NCBI GenBank assembly: GCA_049611805.1
Contig: JBMZAX010000008.1
Span: 31,763 to 95,762, forward strand
Reading direction: 5' to 3'
Length of the DNA stretch: 64,000 nucleotides
From: UBA7378 sp049611805
GTDB taxonomy: Bacteria > Pseudomonadota > Alphaproteobacteria > RS24
How positions within the stretch are numbered: the first letter of the stretch is position 1; every line of letters starts with the position of its first letter. The notes beneath the pieces are model-generated. The model saw only the letters and a program-made list of their open reading frames with translations, was not told where the DNA came from and ran no database searches. The translations under genes and the position numbers were made by a program. Below are positions 34,679 to 43,600 of this stretch, one piece after another.

Positions 34679-35034
34679 GTTTTTTCTCATCGCGGGTTTC
34701 AAGCCGCACGGTCGGGCAGGCACCCCTTCGTTTGCGCCGGTTATTGCCGACTTTCATGCTGGTTCTTGTGATGGGCGGGCTGGTTTTTCAGGCCTTGCAG
34801 GGCGAACGGGGTTTGCGCGGCTGGCAGGAATTGCGCGCCAAAAACGAAGAGCGCGCGGTCGTGCTGGCGGGCCTTGAAGAAGAAAATGCCGCAACCATGA
34901 CGCGGGTGCTGCGCTTGAGCGCCGGATCGCTCGACCTTGATTTTCTGGATGAGCGCGCGCGCCTTGTGCTGGGGCTGAACCAGGCCGATGAGCGGGTTTT
35001 TTTCAATGATGCACCGGCATTAAAGGTTGAATAG
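34672..35034 (+). CDS. ftsB: FtsB/DivIC-type septum formation initiator protein
   Basis: Small bitopic division protein expected to act with FtsL and FtsQ at the septum. The 120-residue protein has a short basic cytoplasmic end, one membrane helix (about residues 27-45, PTFMLVLVMGGLVFQAL), a periplasmic coiled coil (about 46-80, KNEERAVVLAGLEEENA) and a short C-terminal domain with LDFLDERARLVLGL, typical of alphaproteobacterial homologues found between eno and the pdh-lip genes. Here lipA follows directly and pdhA/B/C are absent. Confidence 0.85.
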   Translation: MIRFFSSRVSSRTVGQAPLRLRRLLPTFMLVLVMGGLVFQALQGERGLRGWQELRAKNEERAVVLAGLEEENAATMTRVLRLSAGSLDLDFLDERARLVLGLNQADERVFFNDAPALKVE

Positions 35035-35067
35035 TCACACCAACTAGACCTGTATTCATCACGAAAA

Positions 35068-36036
35068 ATGGCGTATAGAAAAGCCATGGTCGTTGTCATA
35101 GACAATTCGAAAGAGCGTCCGCGCCACCCTGAAAAACAGAGCAATGCGGACAGCCGGCTTCTGCGCAAACCCGACTGGATCCGCGTCAAGGCACCGGGGT
35201 CGCCCGAATATGCGCGCACCCGCAACATCGTCAAAACGCATAATCTGGTTACGGTTTGCGAGGAGGCCGCCTGCCCGAATATTGGCGAATGCTGGTCGCA
35301 GCGCCATGCCACTTTCATGATATTGGGTGAGATTTGCACCCGCGCCTGCGCATTTTGCAATGTGACGACGGGCGTGCCGCTGCCCGTTGATGAAGACGAA
35401 CCCGCGCGCGTGGCCGATGCTGTCGTCAAGCTGGGTCTGCGCCATGTGGTTGTCACATCCGTTGACCGTGACGATTTGGAAGATGGCGGTGCCGAACATT
35501 TTGCCCGCACCATACGCGCCATCAGAGAGGCCGCGCCCGAAACCAGCATTGAGGTTTTGACACCGGATTTTCTGCGCAAAGAGGGCGCGCTGGAAACCGT
35601 GGTTGACGCGCGTCCGGATGTGTTCAATCACAATTTGGAAACCGTGCCCGCGCTCTATCTGAATATCCGCCCCGGCGCGCGCTATTTCCATTCCTTGCGC
35701 CTGTTGCAACGCGTCAAGGAGCTTGATGCCGGCATGTTCACCAAATCCGGCATTATGGTCGGGCTGGGTGAAACACGCAGCGATGTCATGCAGGTGATGG
35801 ATGATATGCGCGCCGCCAATATCGACTTCATTACAATCGGCCAGTATTTGCAGCCGACCCGCAAACACGCGGCCATTGACCGCTTCGTGACGCCGGATGA
35901 ATTTGACGCCTATGCCGCGACCGCGCGCGCCAAAGGGTTTTTGATGGTTTCGGCCACACCGCTCACGCGGTCTTCGCACCACGCCGATGAAGATTTTGAA
36001 AAGCTCAAGGCGGCGCGGGCTTCAACCCTCCGGTAG
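35068..36036 (+). CDS. lipA: Lipoyl synthase
   Basis: Radical SAM enzyme that inserts two sulfur atoms into protein-bound octanoate to make lipoate. The 322-residue protein has the auxiliary cluster motif CX4CX5C (CEEAACPNIGEC), the radical SAM motif CX3CX2C (CTRACAFC), VVTSVDRDDLEDGGA, and the conserved C-terminal RSS motif whose Ser ligates the auxiliary cluster. Translation may start at 35068 or 35086; neither has a good Shine-Dalgarno sequence. Followed 5 bp later by ratA, the usual pair. Confidence 0.97.
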   Translation: MAYRKAMVVVIDNSKERPRHPEKQSNADSRLLRKPDWIRVKAPGSPEYARTRNIVKTHNLVTVCEEAACPNIGECWSQRHATFMILGEICTRACAFCNVTTGVPLPVDEDEPARVADAVVKLGLRHVVVTSVDRDDLEDGGAEHFARTIRAIREAAPETSIEVLTPDFLRKEGALETVVDARPDVFNHNLETVPALYLNIRPGARYFHSLRLLQRVKELDAGMFTKSGIMVGLGETRSDVMQVMDDMRAANIDFITIGQYLQPTRKHAAIDRFVTPDEFDAYAATARAKGFLMVSATPLTRSSHHADEDFEKLKAARASTLR

Positions 36037-36041
36037 GTTTC

Positions 36042-36497
36042 ATGCAAAATATCAGCCTTCAGCGCATCAGCCCGTATCGTGCGCGCCAGATGTTTGATCT
36101 GGTGGCCGATGTCGACCGCTATAGCGAGTTTATTCCCTATTGCACGGCATCGCGCGTGCGGCACAGCCATGAAACCGAGCAGGGTTTTGAGATGCTGGCC
36201 GATCTTTTGGTGGCGTATAAGTTTCTGCGCGAGAAATATTCCAGCGCGATTGTGCTGACCCATGACCCGCTGACAATTACCGTCAATCAGGCCCAAGGCC
36301 CGTTCAGCATTTTGCATAATCGCTGGGAATTCAAAGACACGGGCGACGGTTCGGTCGTCGACTTTGAGTTGCAGTTTAATTTTGCCGTGCCGCTTTTGCG
36401 CCGCGTGATTGCGCCTTTGATGAGCCGTGCCGTGTCAAAATTTGTTGATGCGTTTGAGGCCCGCGCGCATGAGATTTACGGGCCGGAAAAAGACTAG
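36042..36497 (+). CDS. ratA: RatA/COQ10-type START-domain protein
   Basis: Belongs to the polyketide-cyclase/START family that includes mitochondrial Coq10 (ubiquinone-binding) and E. coli RatA (reported to block subunit association). The 151-residue protein has YRARQMFDLVADVDRYSEFIPYC at the N-terminus and a long C-terminal helix with MSRAVSKFVDAFEARA, forming the lipid-binding helix-grip fold. In alphaproteobacteria it regularly follows lipA, and a ubiquinone role is as likely as a toxin role. Its TAG stop shares a CTAG with the stop of the convergent pncC. Confidence 0.9.
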   Translation: MQNISLQRISPYRARQMFDLVADVDRYSEFIPYCTASRVRHSHETEQGFEMLADLLVAYKFLREKYSSAIVLTHDPLTITVNQAQGPFSILHNRWEFKDTGDGSVVDFELQFNFAVPLLRRVIAPLMSRAVSKFVDAFEARAHEIYGPEKD

Positions 36498-36985
36498 TCT
36501 TTCAGGCGCGCAAGCAACATGTCGGCGGCGGCGTGCACCGTGGCAAGCCGAACATTTGTGCGGCCAATATCTCCAAACCGGCAGCATTGGTGGATGACAC
36601 TGTCTTTTGTCGCGGTCGCCATATGCACGGTGCCGACAGGCTTTTCCTCCGACCCGCCACCCGGTCCGGCAATGCCGGAAACCGCAACGGTGAGATGCGC
36701 GGTCGTCATGTCGAAAGTGTTTTGCGCCATGGCGCACACCACGGGCTCGCTGACCGCGCCATGCTGTTTCAGCACATCTGCGTCGACGCCCAGCACTTCG
36801 CGCTTGGCGCGATTTGAATAGGTGACAAAACTGCGCCCGATGACGCTCGACGATCCGGGAATTTCCGTAAGCAGCGCCGCGATCAGCCCGCCCGTGCAGG
36901 ACTCGGCGGCGGCGATGCGCAAATGCCTGTCGCGGCCAATGCTCAGAATTTCTTCTGCCTTTGCCATTAATTCCTTGTCAAACAT
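36494..36985 (-). CDS. pncC: Nicotinamide-nucleotide amidase, CinA C-terminal family
   Basis: Deamidates NMN to nicotinate mononucleotide in pyridine nucleotide recycling. The 163-residue protein consists only of the CinA C-terminal domain, without the N-terminal MoaB-like domain of full CinA. It contains AAESCTGGLIAALLTEIPGSS and the conserved Tyr-Ser-Asn region FVTYSNRAKREVLGV, then SGIAGPGGGSEEKPVGTV. Third gene of the ispDF-pgpA-pncC unit, 23 bp after pgpA. Stop codon shared with ratA on the opposite strand. Confidence 0.94.
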   Translation of the reverse strand: MFDKELMAKAEEILSIGRDRHLRIAAAESCTGGLIAALLTEIPGSSSVIGRSFVTYSNRAKREVLGVDADVLKQHGAVSEPVVCAMAQNTFDMTTAHLTVAVSGIAGPGGGSEEKPVGTVHMATATKDSVIHQCCRFGDIGRTNVRLATVHAAADMLLARLKD

Positions 36986-37008
36986 TGAAAATCTCCATCC
37001 GGCATGAA

Positions 37009-37506
37009 TTAAATAAAACCGTAAATTTGTGCGGCCAAAATTACAAGTATCGCCCAGATGCCGGCAAAAATATCATCCAGCATAATGCCGTGGGCACCCT
37101 TCAGGCTTTTGTCGGCCCAGCTTGCCGGCCACGGTTTCAAAACGTCGAACAGCCGGAAAAGAAAAAACGCGGCGGCGAGGGCGGCAAGGGTGGTCGGCAC
37201 GAAAGCCAAGACCAGCCACATGCCGGCAACTTCATCAATCACAATGGCGCTTGGGTCGGCATCCGTGTCGTCTTCTCGCAACCAACGCAGCGCGGACCAA
37301 TGGCCGAGGCCATAGGCGAGCCCGCTCATAAGCCCCAGCACCCAGACGGGCACGGATGCGGCGAGCACGAGCCACCCGACGCCGAAGGCGGCCAGCGACC
37401 CCCATGTTCCCGACGCCGGCCGGATGAGGCCACTGCCAAAAAATGTCGCGATAAGGGCGACGGGCGAGAAAAATCCGATATTGGCGGGCAGTGTATGAAA
37501 TTTCAT
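37009..37506 (-). CDS. pgpA: Phosphatidylglycerophosphatase A
   Basis: Dephosphorylates phosphatidylglycerol phosphate to phosphatidylglycerol. With the ATG at 37506 it has 165 residues; a TTG at 37515 would add three. Typical features are SGLIRPASGTWGSLAA near the N-terminus, IVIDEVAGMWLVLAF with the metal-binding acidic residues, and FRLFDVLKPWPASWADK, followed by a C-terminal membrane helix. Four hydrophobic segments. Placed between ispDF and pncC, 17 bp after the former. Confidence 0.94.
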   Translation of the reverse strand: MKFHTLPANIGFFSPVALIATFFGSGLIRPASGTWGSLAAFGVGWLVLAASVPVWVLGLMSGLAYGLGHWSALRWLREDDTDADPSAIVIDEVAGMWLVLAFVPTTLAALAAAFFLFRLFDVLKPWPASWADKSLKGAHGIMLDDIFAGIWAILVILAAQIYGFI

Positions 37507-37523
37507 TTCCAACAAGCCTTTTC

Positions 37524-38720
37524 TTAGAATATTTGCGCGGGCACGATGGTTGCCAATGCTTGCGCAGCCAGCCCTTCGCCTCGACCTGTAAAGCCCAACC
37601 CTTCGGTCGTTGTTGCTTTTACCGAAACGGCCTGTGCGTCAAGATCCAAAAGCCCGGCAATATTTTGCGCCATAGCGGTGCGGTGCGGCCCGATTTTCGG
37701 CGTTTCGCAAATCACCGTGACATCAATATGCACAATCCGGCATCCGGCGGCGGCAACCCGGTCTGCGGCATGGCGCAAAAAATCCACCGAGGCGCGGTCT
37801 TTATTGGCCGCATCGGAGGGGGGGAAATGCGCGCCGATATCGCCATCCGCAATCGCGCCGTAAAGCGCGTCGGTTATGGCGTGCAAGACAAGGTCGGCAT
37901 CGGAATGGCCAATGATGCGGCGATTATGGGGCACCGGCATGCCGCCCAGCATAATTGTCTCGGCGGTGCCTTCGGCGTCGAAGCGGTGCACGTCAAACCC
38001 CTGGCCGATGCGCGGAACCGCAATGCGCGGGGCAAAGTCAGCCTCATGTGTCATTTTGATATTGTCGGGGTCGCCGGCAACCAGCGCCAATTGCATACCG
38101 GCCAGTTCCGCAACGGCGGCGTCATCTGTCAGCCCTTGCGGTGCCGCGCGATGGGCGGCCAATAGTGCCATAAAGTTGAAGGCTTGCGGGGTTTGCGCGC
38201 GCCACAGGCCGTCGCGCGATACGGTTTCGGTTATGCGCCCCGCCTCGGCGCGTTTTAAAGTGTCGGTCACCGCAATGGCGGGAATTGCACCATGCGCCGA
38301 GCCCAGCGCGATGAGGCAGCGGTCGATAAGCTCCGCATTGACAAAGGGCCGCGCCGCATCATGCACCAGAACCTGTTTGGGTTTATGGGCTTGCAGGGCT
38401 TCAAGACCGGCCAGCACACTTTCCTGACGTTCCGCCCCGCCGCAGACGGGCTCGTATAATTTATCGTGCGTTTCCAACCCCTTAATCGCGTTCAGATAAA
38501 GTTCTTTATCATCTTCATGGATAACCACCTGCACGCCGCCGATTTGCGGATGCGCGATAAATGCCTGAAGGCTTGCGCCCAGCACGGTTTGACCCGCCTG
38601 TCTGGGCCCGACATGAGCGGGAAGCGGGCGATATTGCTTGGGCAGGCCCGCACCGGCTCTGGAACCACGCCCGCCCGCAACTATCAGGGCGGCATTTGTA
38701 GGGGTTTCGGCGTTTTTCAT
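37524..38720 (-). CDS. ispDF: Bifunctional IspD/IspF (MEP cytidylyltransferase / MEcPP synthase)
   Basis: Fused enzyme catalysing two non-consecutive MEP-pathway steps: CTP-dependent activation of MEP and cyclisation of CDP-ME-2-phosphate to MEcPP. The 398-residue protein has the IspD domain at about 1-235 (VAGGRGSRAGAGLPKQY, HDAARPFV) and the IspF domain at about 240-398 (RIGQGFDVHRF with the zinc Asp and His, HSDADLVLHAITDALYGA, VSVKATTTEGLGFTGRGEG). The fusion is frequent in alphaproteobacteria. Divergent from dusB; first gene of a unit with pgpA and pncC. Confidence 0.97.
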   Translation of the reverse strand: MKNAETPTNAALIVAGGRGSRAGAGLPKQYRPLPAHVGPRQAGQTVLGASLQAFIAHPQIGGVQVVIHEDDKELYLNAIKGLETHDKLYEPVCGGAERQESVLAGLEALQAHKPKQVLVHDAARPFVNAELIDRCLIALGSAHGAIPAIAVTDTLKRAEAGRITETVSRDGLWRAQTPQAFNFMALLAAHRAAPQGLTDDAAVAELAGMQLALVAGDPDNIKMTHEADFAPRIAVPRIGQGFDVHRFDAEGTAETIMLGGMPVPHNRRIIGHSDADLVLHAITDALYGAIADGDIGAHFPPSDAANKDRASVDFLRHAADRVAAAGCRIVHIDVTVICETPKIGPHRTAMAQNIAGLLDLDAQAVSVKATTTEGLGFTGRGEGLAAQALATIVPAQIF

Positions 38721-38776
38721 GGCTGCAATGTAGCGATTTCGGGGCTGTGGCGCGATTGTTTTTTTGTTATCACCGC

Positions 38777-38840
38777 TTGCCTTACCCCGTATTTGCCTGC
38801 ATTTTAGGCAGGCTTTTTGAATTTAAGGACTTGCCTAAAA
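38777..38840 (+). promoter_or_regulatory. Two mutually exclusive hairpins in the dusB-ntrBC leader
   Basis: A terminator-like hairpin, GCCTGC (38795-38800) with GCAGGC (38808-38813), is followed by five T residues (38814-38818). Its loop and 3' arm, TTTTAGGCA (38802-38810), are also perfectly complementary to TGCCTAAAA (38832-38840), which ends one base before the dusB ATG. The two pairings exclude each other. TTGCCT occurs three times (38777, 38793, 38831) against one AGGCAGGC. This looks like an attenuator or riboswitch-type expression platform; ligand or factor unknown. Confidence 0.5.
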
Positions 38841-38841
38841 A

Positions 38842-39837
38842 ATGATCATTTCCGTAGGCGATATTGATCTCGGCGGACAGGTGGTGCTTGCGCCCATGTC
38901 GGGCGTCACCGATTTGGCGTTCCGGCGCAGTGTGGCCGCCTGCGGCGCGGCGATGGTGGTTTCCGAAATGGTGGCAAGCGAGGAACTGGTGCGCGGCCGC
39001 CGCGATGTTCTTTTGCGCGCCGAGGGTCGCGGGCTGTCGCCTTTTGCCCTGCAATTGGCCGGGCGCGAGGCGCAATGGATGGCCCGCGGCGCGGAACTGG
39101 CCACCGAAGCCGGTGCCGATATTATCGACATAAATATGGGTTGTCCGTCTCGACAGGTGACGGGCGGGCTGTCGGGCTCCGCCTTGATGCGCGATGAAGC
39201 CCATGCCGCCGCCCTCATTGCCGCGACGGTTGCCGCAACGCCGCGCCCCGTAACGTTGAAAATGCGTTTGGGTTGGGATCACAACTCTTTGAACGCGCCG
39301 AGCCTTGCCCGCATTGCGGAAGATTTGGGCGTGGCGATGATTACCGTGCATGGGCGCACGCGGTGTCAGTTTTACAAGGGCTCTGCCGATTGGCGCGCCA
39401 TTCGTGCGGTGGTTGAGGCGGTGCGCGTGCCCGTCATAGCCAATGGCGATATTGTCGACGGGACCAGCGCGCGCATGGCGCTCGAACATTCGGGTGCGGC
39501 GGGCATTATGGTCGGTCGTGCCGCTGTTGGGCGGCCCTGGTTGCCGGCGCAAATTCAAAGCTATCTTGAGCGTAAAATTTGGCCGGCCCCGCCGACCGCC
39601 GCCGCGCGCTTCGATATTTTCCGCGCCTGGTATGAAGATACGCTCGCGCTTTACGACGAAGGCCACGGGGTGCGCGTGGCGCGCAAGCACCTTGCCGGCT
39701 TCATTGAGGATTTTTGCAAACCCCACACCGCCGCCCGTTGGCGCGGGCATATTTGCCGTCTGCAAGACCCCCAAGCCGTCATCGATGCCATGCAGGATAT
39801 GTTCCTGCGCGGCCATGAAACCGGAATAGCCGCATGA
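38842..39837 (+). CDS. dusB: tRNA dihydrouridine synthase (NifR3/DusB type)
   Basis: FMN enzyme that reduces uridines in the tRNA D-loop. The 331-residue protein begins with the TIM-barrel strand VVLAPMSGVTDLAFRR, has INMGCPSRQVTGGLSGSALM with the catalytic Cys, VTLKMRLGWD, ITVHGRTRCQFYKG and ANGDI followed by IMVGRAAVGRPW, the family's FMN-binding end. As nifR3 it is the classical first gene of the alphaproteobacterial nifR3-ntrB-ntrC operon. It overlaps ntrB as ATGA. Its leader carries competing hairpins. Confidence 0.96.
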   Translation: MIISVGDIDLGGQVVLAPMSGVTDLAFRRSVAACGAAMVVSEMVASEELVRGRRDVLLRAEGRGLSPFALQLAGREAQWMARGAELATEAGADIIDINMGCPSRQVTGGLSGSALMRDEAHAAALIAATVAATPRPVTLKMRLGWDHNSLNAPSLARIAEDLGVAMITVHGRTRCQFYKGSADWRAIRAVVEAVRVPVIANGDIVDGTSARMALEHSGAAGIMVGRAAVGRPWLPAQIQSYLERKIWPAPPTAAARFDIFRAWYEDTLALYDEGHGVRVARKHLAGFIEDFCKPHTAARWRGHICRLQDPQAVIDAMQDMFLRGHETGIAA

Positions 39838-40940
39838 GTGCCGAGATTAGCGAACGCCTTATTCTGGACAGCATGCCCCAGCCCGTGCTGGCGGTCGGGC
39901 TTCAGCATCAAATTTCCTATGCCAATTTCGCCGCGCAGGAATTTTTCAGCGCCAGCCTTGCCAGCTTGCGCAAGCACACGCTTGAAACCCTGATGCCGTT
40001 TGGCAGTCCGGTGGTCAATCTGGTCGAAAACTGTCTGGCAAACCGGCTGAGTTTCAATGAATACGGCATTGATTTGAGTGCGCCGCACACCGGGCCCGAC
40101 AGTATTGTCGACCTGCATGTTGCGCCATTTGAAGATGGCAGCGGCGAGGTTCTGGCGCTGTTGATCGTGCAGCCGCGCTCACTGGCGCACCGCATCGACA
40201 AGCAGTTGACCCATCGCGGTGCCGCGCGCTCGGTCAGTGCAATGTCGGCAATGCTGGCGCATGAGATAAAAAACCCGCTTTCCGGCATCAAGGGTGCCGC
40301 GCAATTGCTGGAAAGCGATGTGAGTGCCGAAAATGCCGAGTTGACCCAGCTTATTTGCAGTGAAACAGAGCGCATTGCCGGGCTTGTCGACAGGTTCGAG
40401 CAGTTTTCCGAAACACCGGTCGACCTCGATACGCCGATCAATGTTCATGCGATATTGGAAAATGTGCGGATGCTTGCCAAGAACGGCTTTGGCGCACATG
40501 TTTCTTTCATTGAAGATTATGACCCGTCTTTGCCGGATGTGCGGGGCAATAAGGATTTATTGACGCAAGTTTTTCTCAATCTGGTGAAAAACGCCGCCGA
40601 GGCCGTCGACAAGCGAAAGGGCGAGATAAGATTATGCTCCGCGTTTCGCCCCGGCATCCGCCTGTCATTGCCGGGCCGCGCGCGTCCGATCCGATTGCCG
40701 CTTGAGTTCAGCATCATCGACAATGGCATCGGGGTGCCCGACGACATCAAATCGCATTTGTTCGACCCGTTTGTCACAACGAAATCAAACGGCACCGGCC
40801 TTGGGCTGGCACTTGTCGCAAAAATAGTCGGCGACCATGGCGGCACGGTCGAATGCGACAGCACGCGCGAGCGCACGATTTTCCGCGTGCGCCTGCCCAT
40901 GGCAGTTGCCAATACCGAAACAGAGGATCTGGAAACATGA
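39834..40940 (+). CDS. ntrB: Nitrogen regulation histidine kinase NtrB
   Basis: Cytoplasmic kinase/phosphatase that controls NtrC according to nitrogen status, through PII protein. The 368-residue protein has an N-terminal PAS-like domain (about residues 8-115), a DHp helix pair with the phospho-accepting His143 in LAHEIKNPLSG, and an ATPase domain with QVFLNLVKNAAEAVD (N box), IDNGIGVPDD and NGTGLGLALV (G boxes). No membrane segments. Between dusB and ntrC, overlapping both by four bases. Confidence 0.96.
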   Translation: MSAEISERLILDSMPQPVLAVGLQHQISYANFAAQEFFSASLASLRKHTLETLMPFGSPVVNLVENCLANRLSFNEYGIDLSAPHTGPDSIVDLHVAPFEDGSGEVLALLIVQPRSLAHRIDKQLTHRGAARSVSAMSAMLAHEIKNPLSGIKGAAQLLESDVSAENAELTQLICSETERIAGLVDRFEQFSETPVDLDTPINVHAILENVRMLAKNGFGAHVSFIEDYDPSLPDVRGNKDLLTQVFLNLVKNAAEAVDKRKGEIRLCSAFRPGIRLSLPGRARPIRLPLEFSIIDNGIGVPDDIKSHLFDPFVTTKSNGTGLGLALVAKIVGDHGGTVECDSTRERTIFRVRLPMAVANTETEDLET

Positions 40941-42385
40941 GCAAGGGAACGGTTCTTATTGCCGATGATGACAAGGCGATCCGCACTGTTTTGGTGCAAG
41001 CACTGGGTCGCGTCGGTTTTGATGTGAAGGCGACGGGCACGGCGTCATCTTTGTGGAAATGGGTGAGCAATGGCGAGGGCGATGTCATTGTCACCGATGT
41101 CATGATGCCGGATCAAAACGCCTTTGACCTTATTCCCCGCATCAGACGATTGCGTCCGGATTTGCCGATTATCGTCATCAGCGCGAAAAACACGCTGACC
41201 ACCGCGATTACGGCGGCGGAACGCGGCGCGTTTGAATATTTGCCCAAACCGTTTGATCTGGGGGAGCTGACCGGCGTGGTTGCGCGGGCGATGGAGCTGC
41301 CGCGCGCGCAGGCTGATATGGGCGAGACGGGCGGCGACGAAGACCAGAACCTGCCCCTGGTCGGGCGTTCGCCGGCCATGCAGGAGATTTACCGCACCGT
41401 GGCGCGGCTGACGCAAAATGATTTGTCCGTGTTGGTGACCGGCGACAGCGGCACGGGCAAAGAGCTGATTGCGCGCGCTTTGCATGATTATGGCCGCCGC
41501 CGGCATGGCCAGTTCGTGGCACTGAACATGGCGGCGATACCGCGCGAGTTGATTGAGAGCGAGCTTTTCGGGCATGAAAAGGGCGCTTTCACCGGTGCCA
41601 GCCAGCGTATGGCGGGGCGGTTTGCCCAAGCCGAAGGCGGCACGCTGTTTCTCGATGAAATAGGCGATATGCCGATGGAAACCCAAACACGGCTTTTGCG
41701 CGTGTTGCAGGAAGGCGAGTTTACCACCGTGGGCGGGCGACAGCCCATCAAGACGGATGTGCGCATTATCGCCGCGACGCATCAGGATTTGCAGCAATTG
41801 ATCCAGCAAGGGCTTTTTCGCGAAGACCTGTATTTCCGTTTGAATGTTGTGCCTTTGCGGGTGCCGCCCTTGCGCGAAAGGCGGGAGGATATTGACGATC
41901 TGGTGCGCCATTTCGTTGCGCTGGGCCAGCGCGAGGGGCTTGCACCGAAAAGTTTCGATGCCGATGCTCTATCGCTCATGCGCGAATATGATTGGCCGGG
42001 AAATGTCCGCGAACTCGAAAATATGGTCCGGCGCATTGCCGCTTTATATTCCGAAGATGTGGTGACACCGGAAATTATCCGCATGGAATTGAACGAGACG
42101 CCCCGCAATGTGCCGGCGGCTTCCGGCCCGTCATCTGAAAGCCTGAGCGACAGCCTGACGTTTCATCTGAATAATTATTTTTCCGGTCACGGACAGGCAT
42201 TGCCGCCCAACGGGTTGTATGACCGCGTTTTGCGCGAGGTCGAGCGTCCGCTGATTGAGCTTAGTCTGGAGGCGACACGCGGCAATCAGGTGCGCGCGGC
42301 GGAATTGCTCGGCATCAATCGCAACACCTTGCGTAAGAAAATCCGCGAATTGGGCATTGATGTTTTGCGTGCGCCGTCTCGTTAA
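40937..42385 (+). CDS. ntrC: Nitrogen regulation response regulator NtrC (sigma-54 activator)
   Basis: Activates sigma-54 promoters of nitrogen-scavenging genes when phosphorylated by NtrB. With the ATG at 40937 (overlapping ntrB) it has 482 residues: receiver domain with Asp54 (VTDVMMPDQ), an AAA+ domain with Walker A GDSGTGKE at 169-176 and the sigma-54 contact loop GAFTGA at 216-221, and a C-terminal Fis-type helix-turn-helix with AAELLGINRNTLRKKI. The ntrY-ntrX pair that commonly follows in alphaproteobacteria is absent here. Confidence 0.97.
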   Translation: MSKGTVLIADDDKAIRTVLVQALGRVGFDVKATGTASSLWKWVSNGEGDVIVTDVMMPDQNAFDLIPRIRRLRPDLPIIVISAKNTLTTAITAAERGAFEYLPKPFDLGELTGVVARAMELPRAQADMGETGGDEDQNLPLVGRSPAMQEIYRTVARLTQNDLSVLVTGDSGTGKELIARALHDYGRRRHGQFVALNMAAIPRELIESELFGHEKGAFTGASQRMAGRFAQAEGGTLFLDEIGDMPMETQTRLLRVLQEGEFTTVGGRQPIKTDVRIIAATHQDLQQLIQQGLFREDLYFRLNVVPLRVPPLRERREDIDDLVRHFVALGQREGLAPKSFDADALSLMREYDWPGNVRELENMVRRIAALYSEDVVTPEIIRMELNETPRNVPAASGPSSESLSDSLTFHLNNYFSGHGQALPPNGLYDRVLREVERPLIELSLEATRGNQVRAAELLGINRNTLRKKIRELGIDVLRAPSR

Positions 42386-42457
42386 AGGCGCGCACCACCT
42401 TGTCCGTCACGCCGCAAAGCCATAAGCTACGCATCTAAATTTCGGGGGAGAGAACTC

Positions 42458-43585
42458 ATGGGAAACGGACCGCTAAACGGCGTCAAAATCATTGAATTTG
42501 CGGGAATTGGGCCGGGCCCTTTCTGCGCTATGTTGCTGTCGGATATGGGGGCAGAGATTTTGCGCATTGACCGCAAAGGCGCAAGCGGCGGTTCGCCCAA
42601 TGACATTACCAGCCGCGGGCGCCAGTCGGTTGCGCTTGATTTGAAAAAGCCGGAAGGCATTGAGGCCTGTCTCAAGCTGGTCGAAAGCGCCGATATTTTG
42701 CAGGAAGGTTTTCGCCCCGGCGTGATGGAGCGTTTGGGTCTCGGCCCCGATGTGTGTCTGGCGCGCAATCCGAAACTTGTTTACGGGCGCATGACGGGCT
42801 GGGGACAGACCGGGCCGCTTGCCCATGCCGCCGGCCATGACATTAACTATATTGCGCTGACCGGCGCACTGGCTGCCATTGGCCGCGAAAGCGCGCCTGT
42901 GCCGCCTTTGAATCTGGTGGGCGATTTCGGCGGCGGGGCGCTTTACCTCGCCATGGGCATTTGTGCCGCATTGTTTGAGGCGCAACGCTCCGGCAAGGGG
43001 CAAGTTATTGATTGCGCCATGACTGACGGCGCTACCTCGCTGATGACCATGTTTTATGGCATGAAGGCGTCGAACTTCTGGACGACGGCACGCGGTGCCA
43101 ACATGCTGGATGGCGGCGCGCATTTTTATGATGTGTATGAAACCGCCGACGGGAAATTCGTCTCGCTGGGGTCCATCGAACCGCAATTTTATGCCCTGCT
43201 GCGCGACAAGGCCGGCCTTGAGGATGCCGCGTTTGACGCGCAGATGGATCGCGGCGCGTGGCCCAAGCTGAAGGAGAAAGTGGCCGCTGTTATCAAAACC
43301 AAAACCCGTGACGAGTGGGACGCGCTGATGGAAGGCACGGATGTGTGCTACGCACCGGTTCTGGATATGGATGAGGCCGCGGTGCACCCGCATAATCTGG
43401 CGCGCGAAACGCTTGTGGAACGCAATGGCGTGACCCAGCCCAATGTCGCACCGCGCTTCAGCCGCACCCAAAGTGAAATTCAAGGCCCCCCGCCGGAGAT
43501 TGGCGCACATAATGAGACCGCCTTGCAAGCCTGGGGCTTTGATGAAGCGGATCTCGAAAGCCTGAAATCAGCCGAAGCAATTTAA
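42458..43585 (+). CDS. CaiB/BaiF family CoA-transferase, alpha-methylacyl-CoA racemase-like
   Basis: Class III CoA-transferase fold enzyme. The 375-residue protein begins GVKIIEFAGIGPGPFCAMLLSDMGAE (given here in two parts by its motif GIGPGPFC and Asp in DMGAE) and contains GRMTGWGQTGPLAHAAGHDINYIALTG, where HDINY has the His-Asp characteristic of racemases of 2-methylacyl-CoA. That favours a racemase in branched-chain or sterol side-chain degradation over a transferase. Stands alone between ntrC and a convergent binding-protein gene. The P450 at 62 kb could belong to the same metabolism, but no linkage is visible. Confidence 0.85.
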   Translation: MGNGPLNGVKIIEFAGIGPGPFCAMLLSDMGAEILRIDRKGASGGSPNDITSRGRQSVALDLKKPEGIEACLKLVESADILQEGFRPGVMERLGLGPDVCLARNPKLVYGRMTGWGQTGPLAHAAGHDINYIALTGALAAIGRESAPVPPLNLVGDFGGGALYLAMGICAALFEAQRSGKGQVIDCAMTDGATSLMTMFYGMKASNFWTTARGANMLDGGAHFYDVYETADGKFVSLGSIEPQFYALLRDKAGLEDAAFDAQMDRGAWPKLKEKVAAVIKTKTRDEWDALMEGTDVCYAPVLDMDEAAVHPHNLARETLVERNGVTQPNVAPRFSRTQSEIQGPPPEIGAHNETALQAWGFDEADLESLKSAEAI

Positions 43586-43600
43586 TCGAGTTAGACCGGC

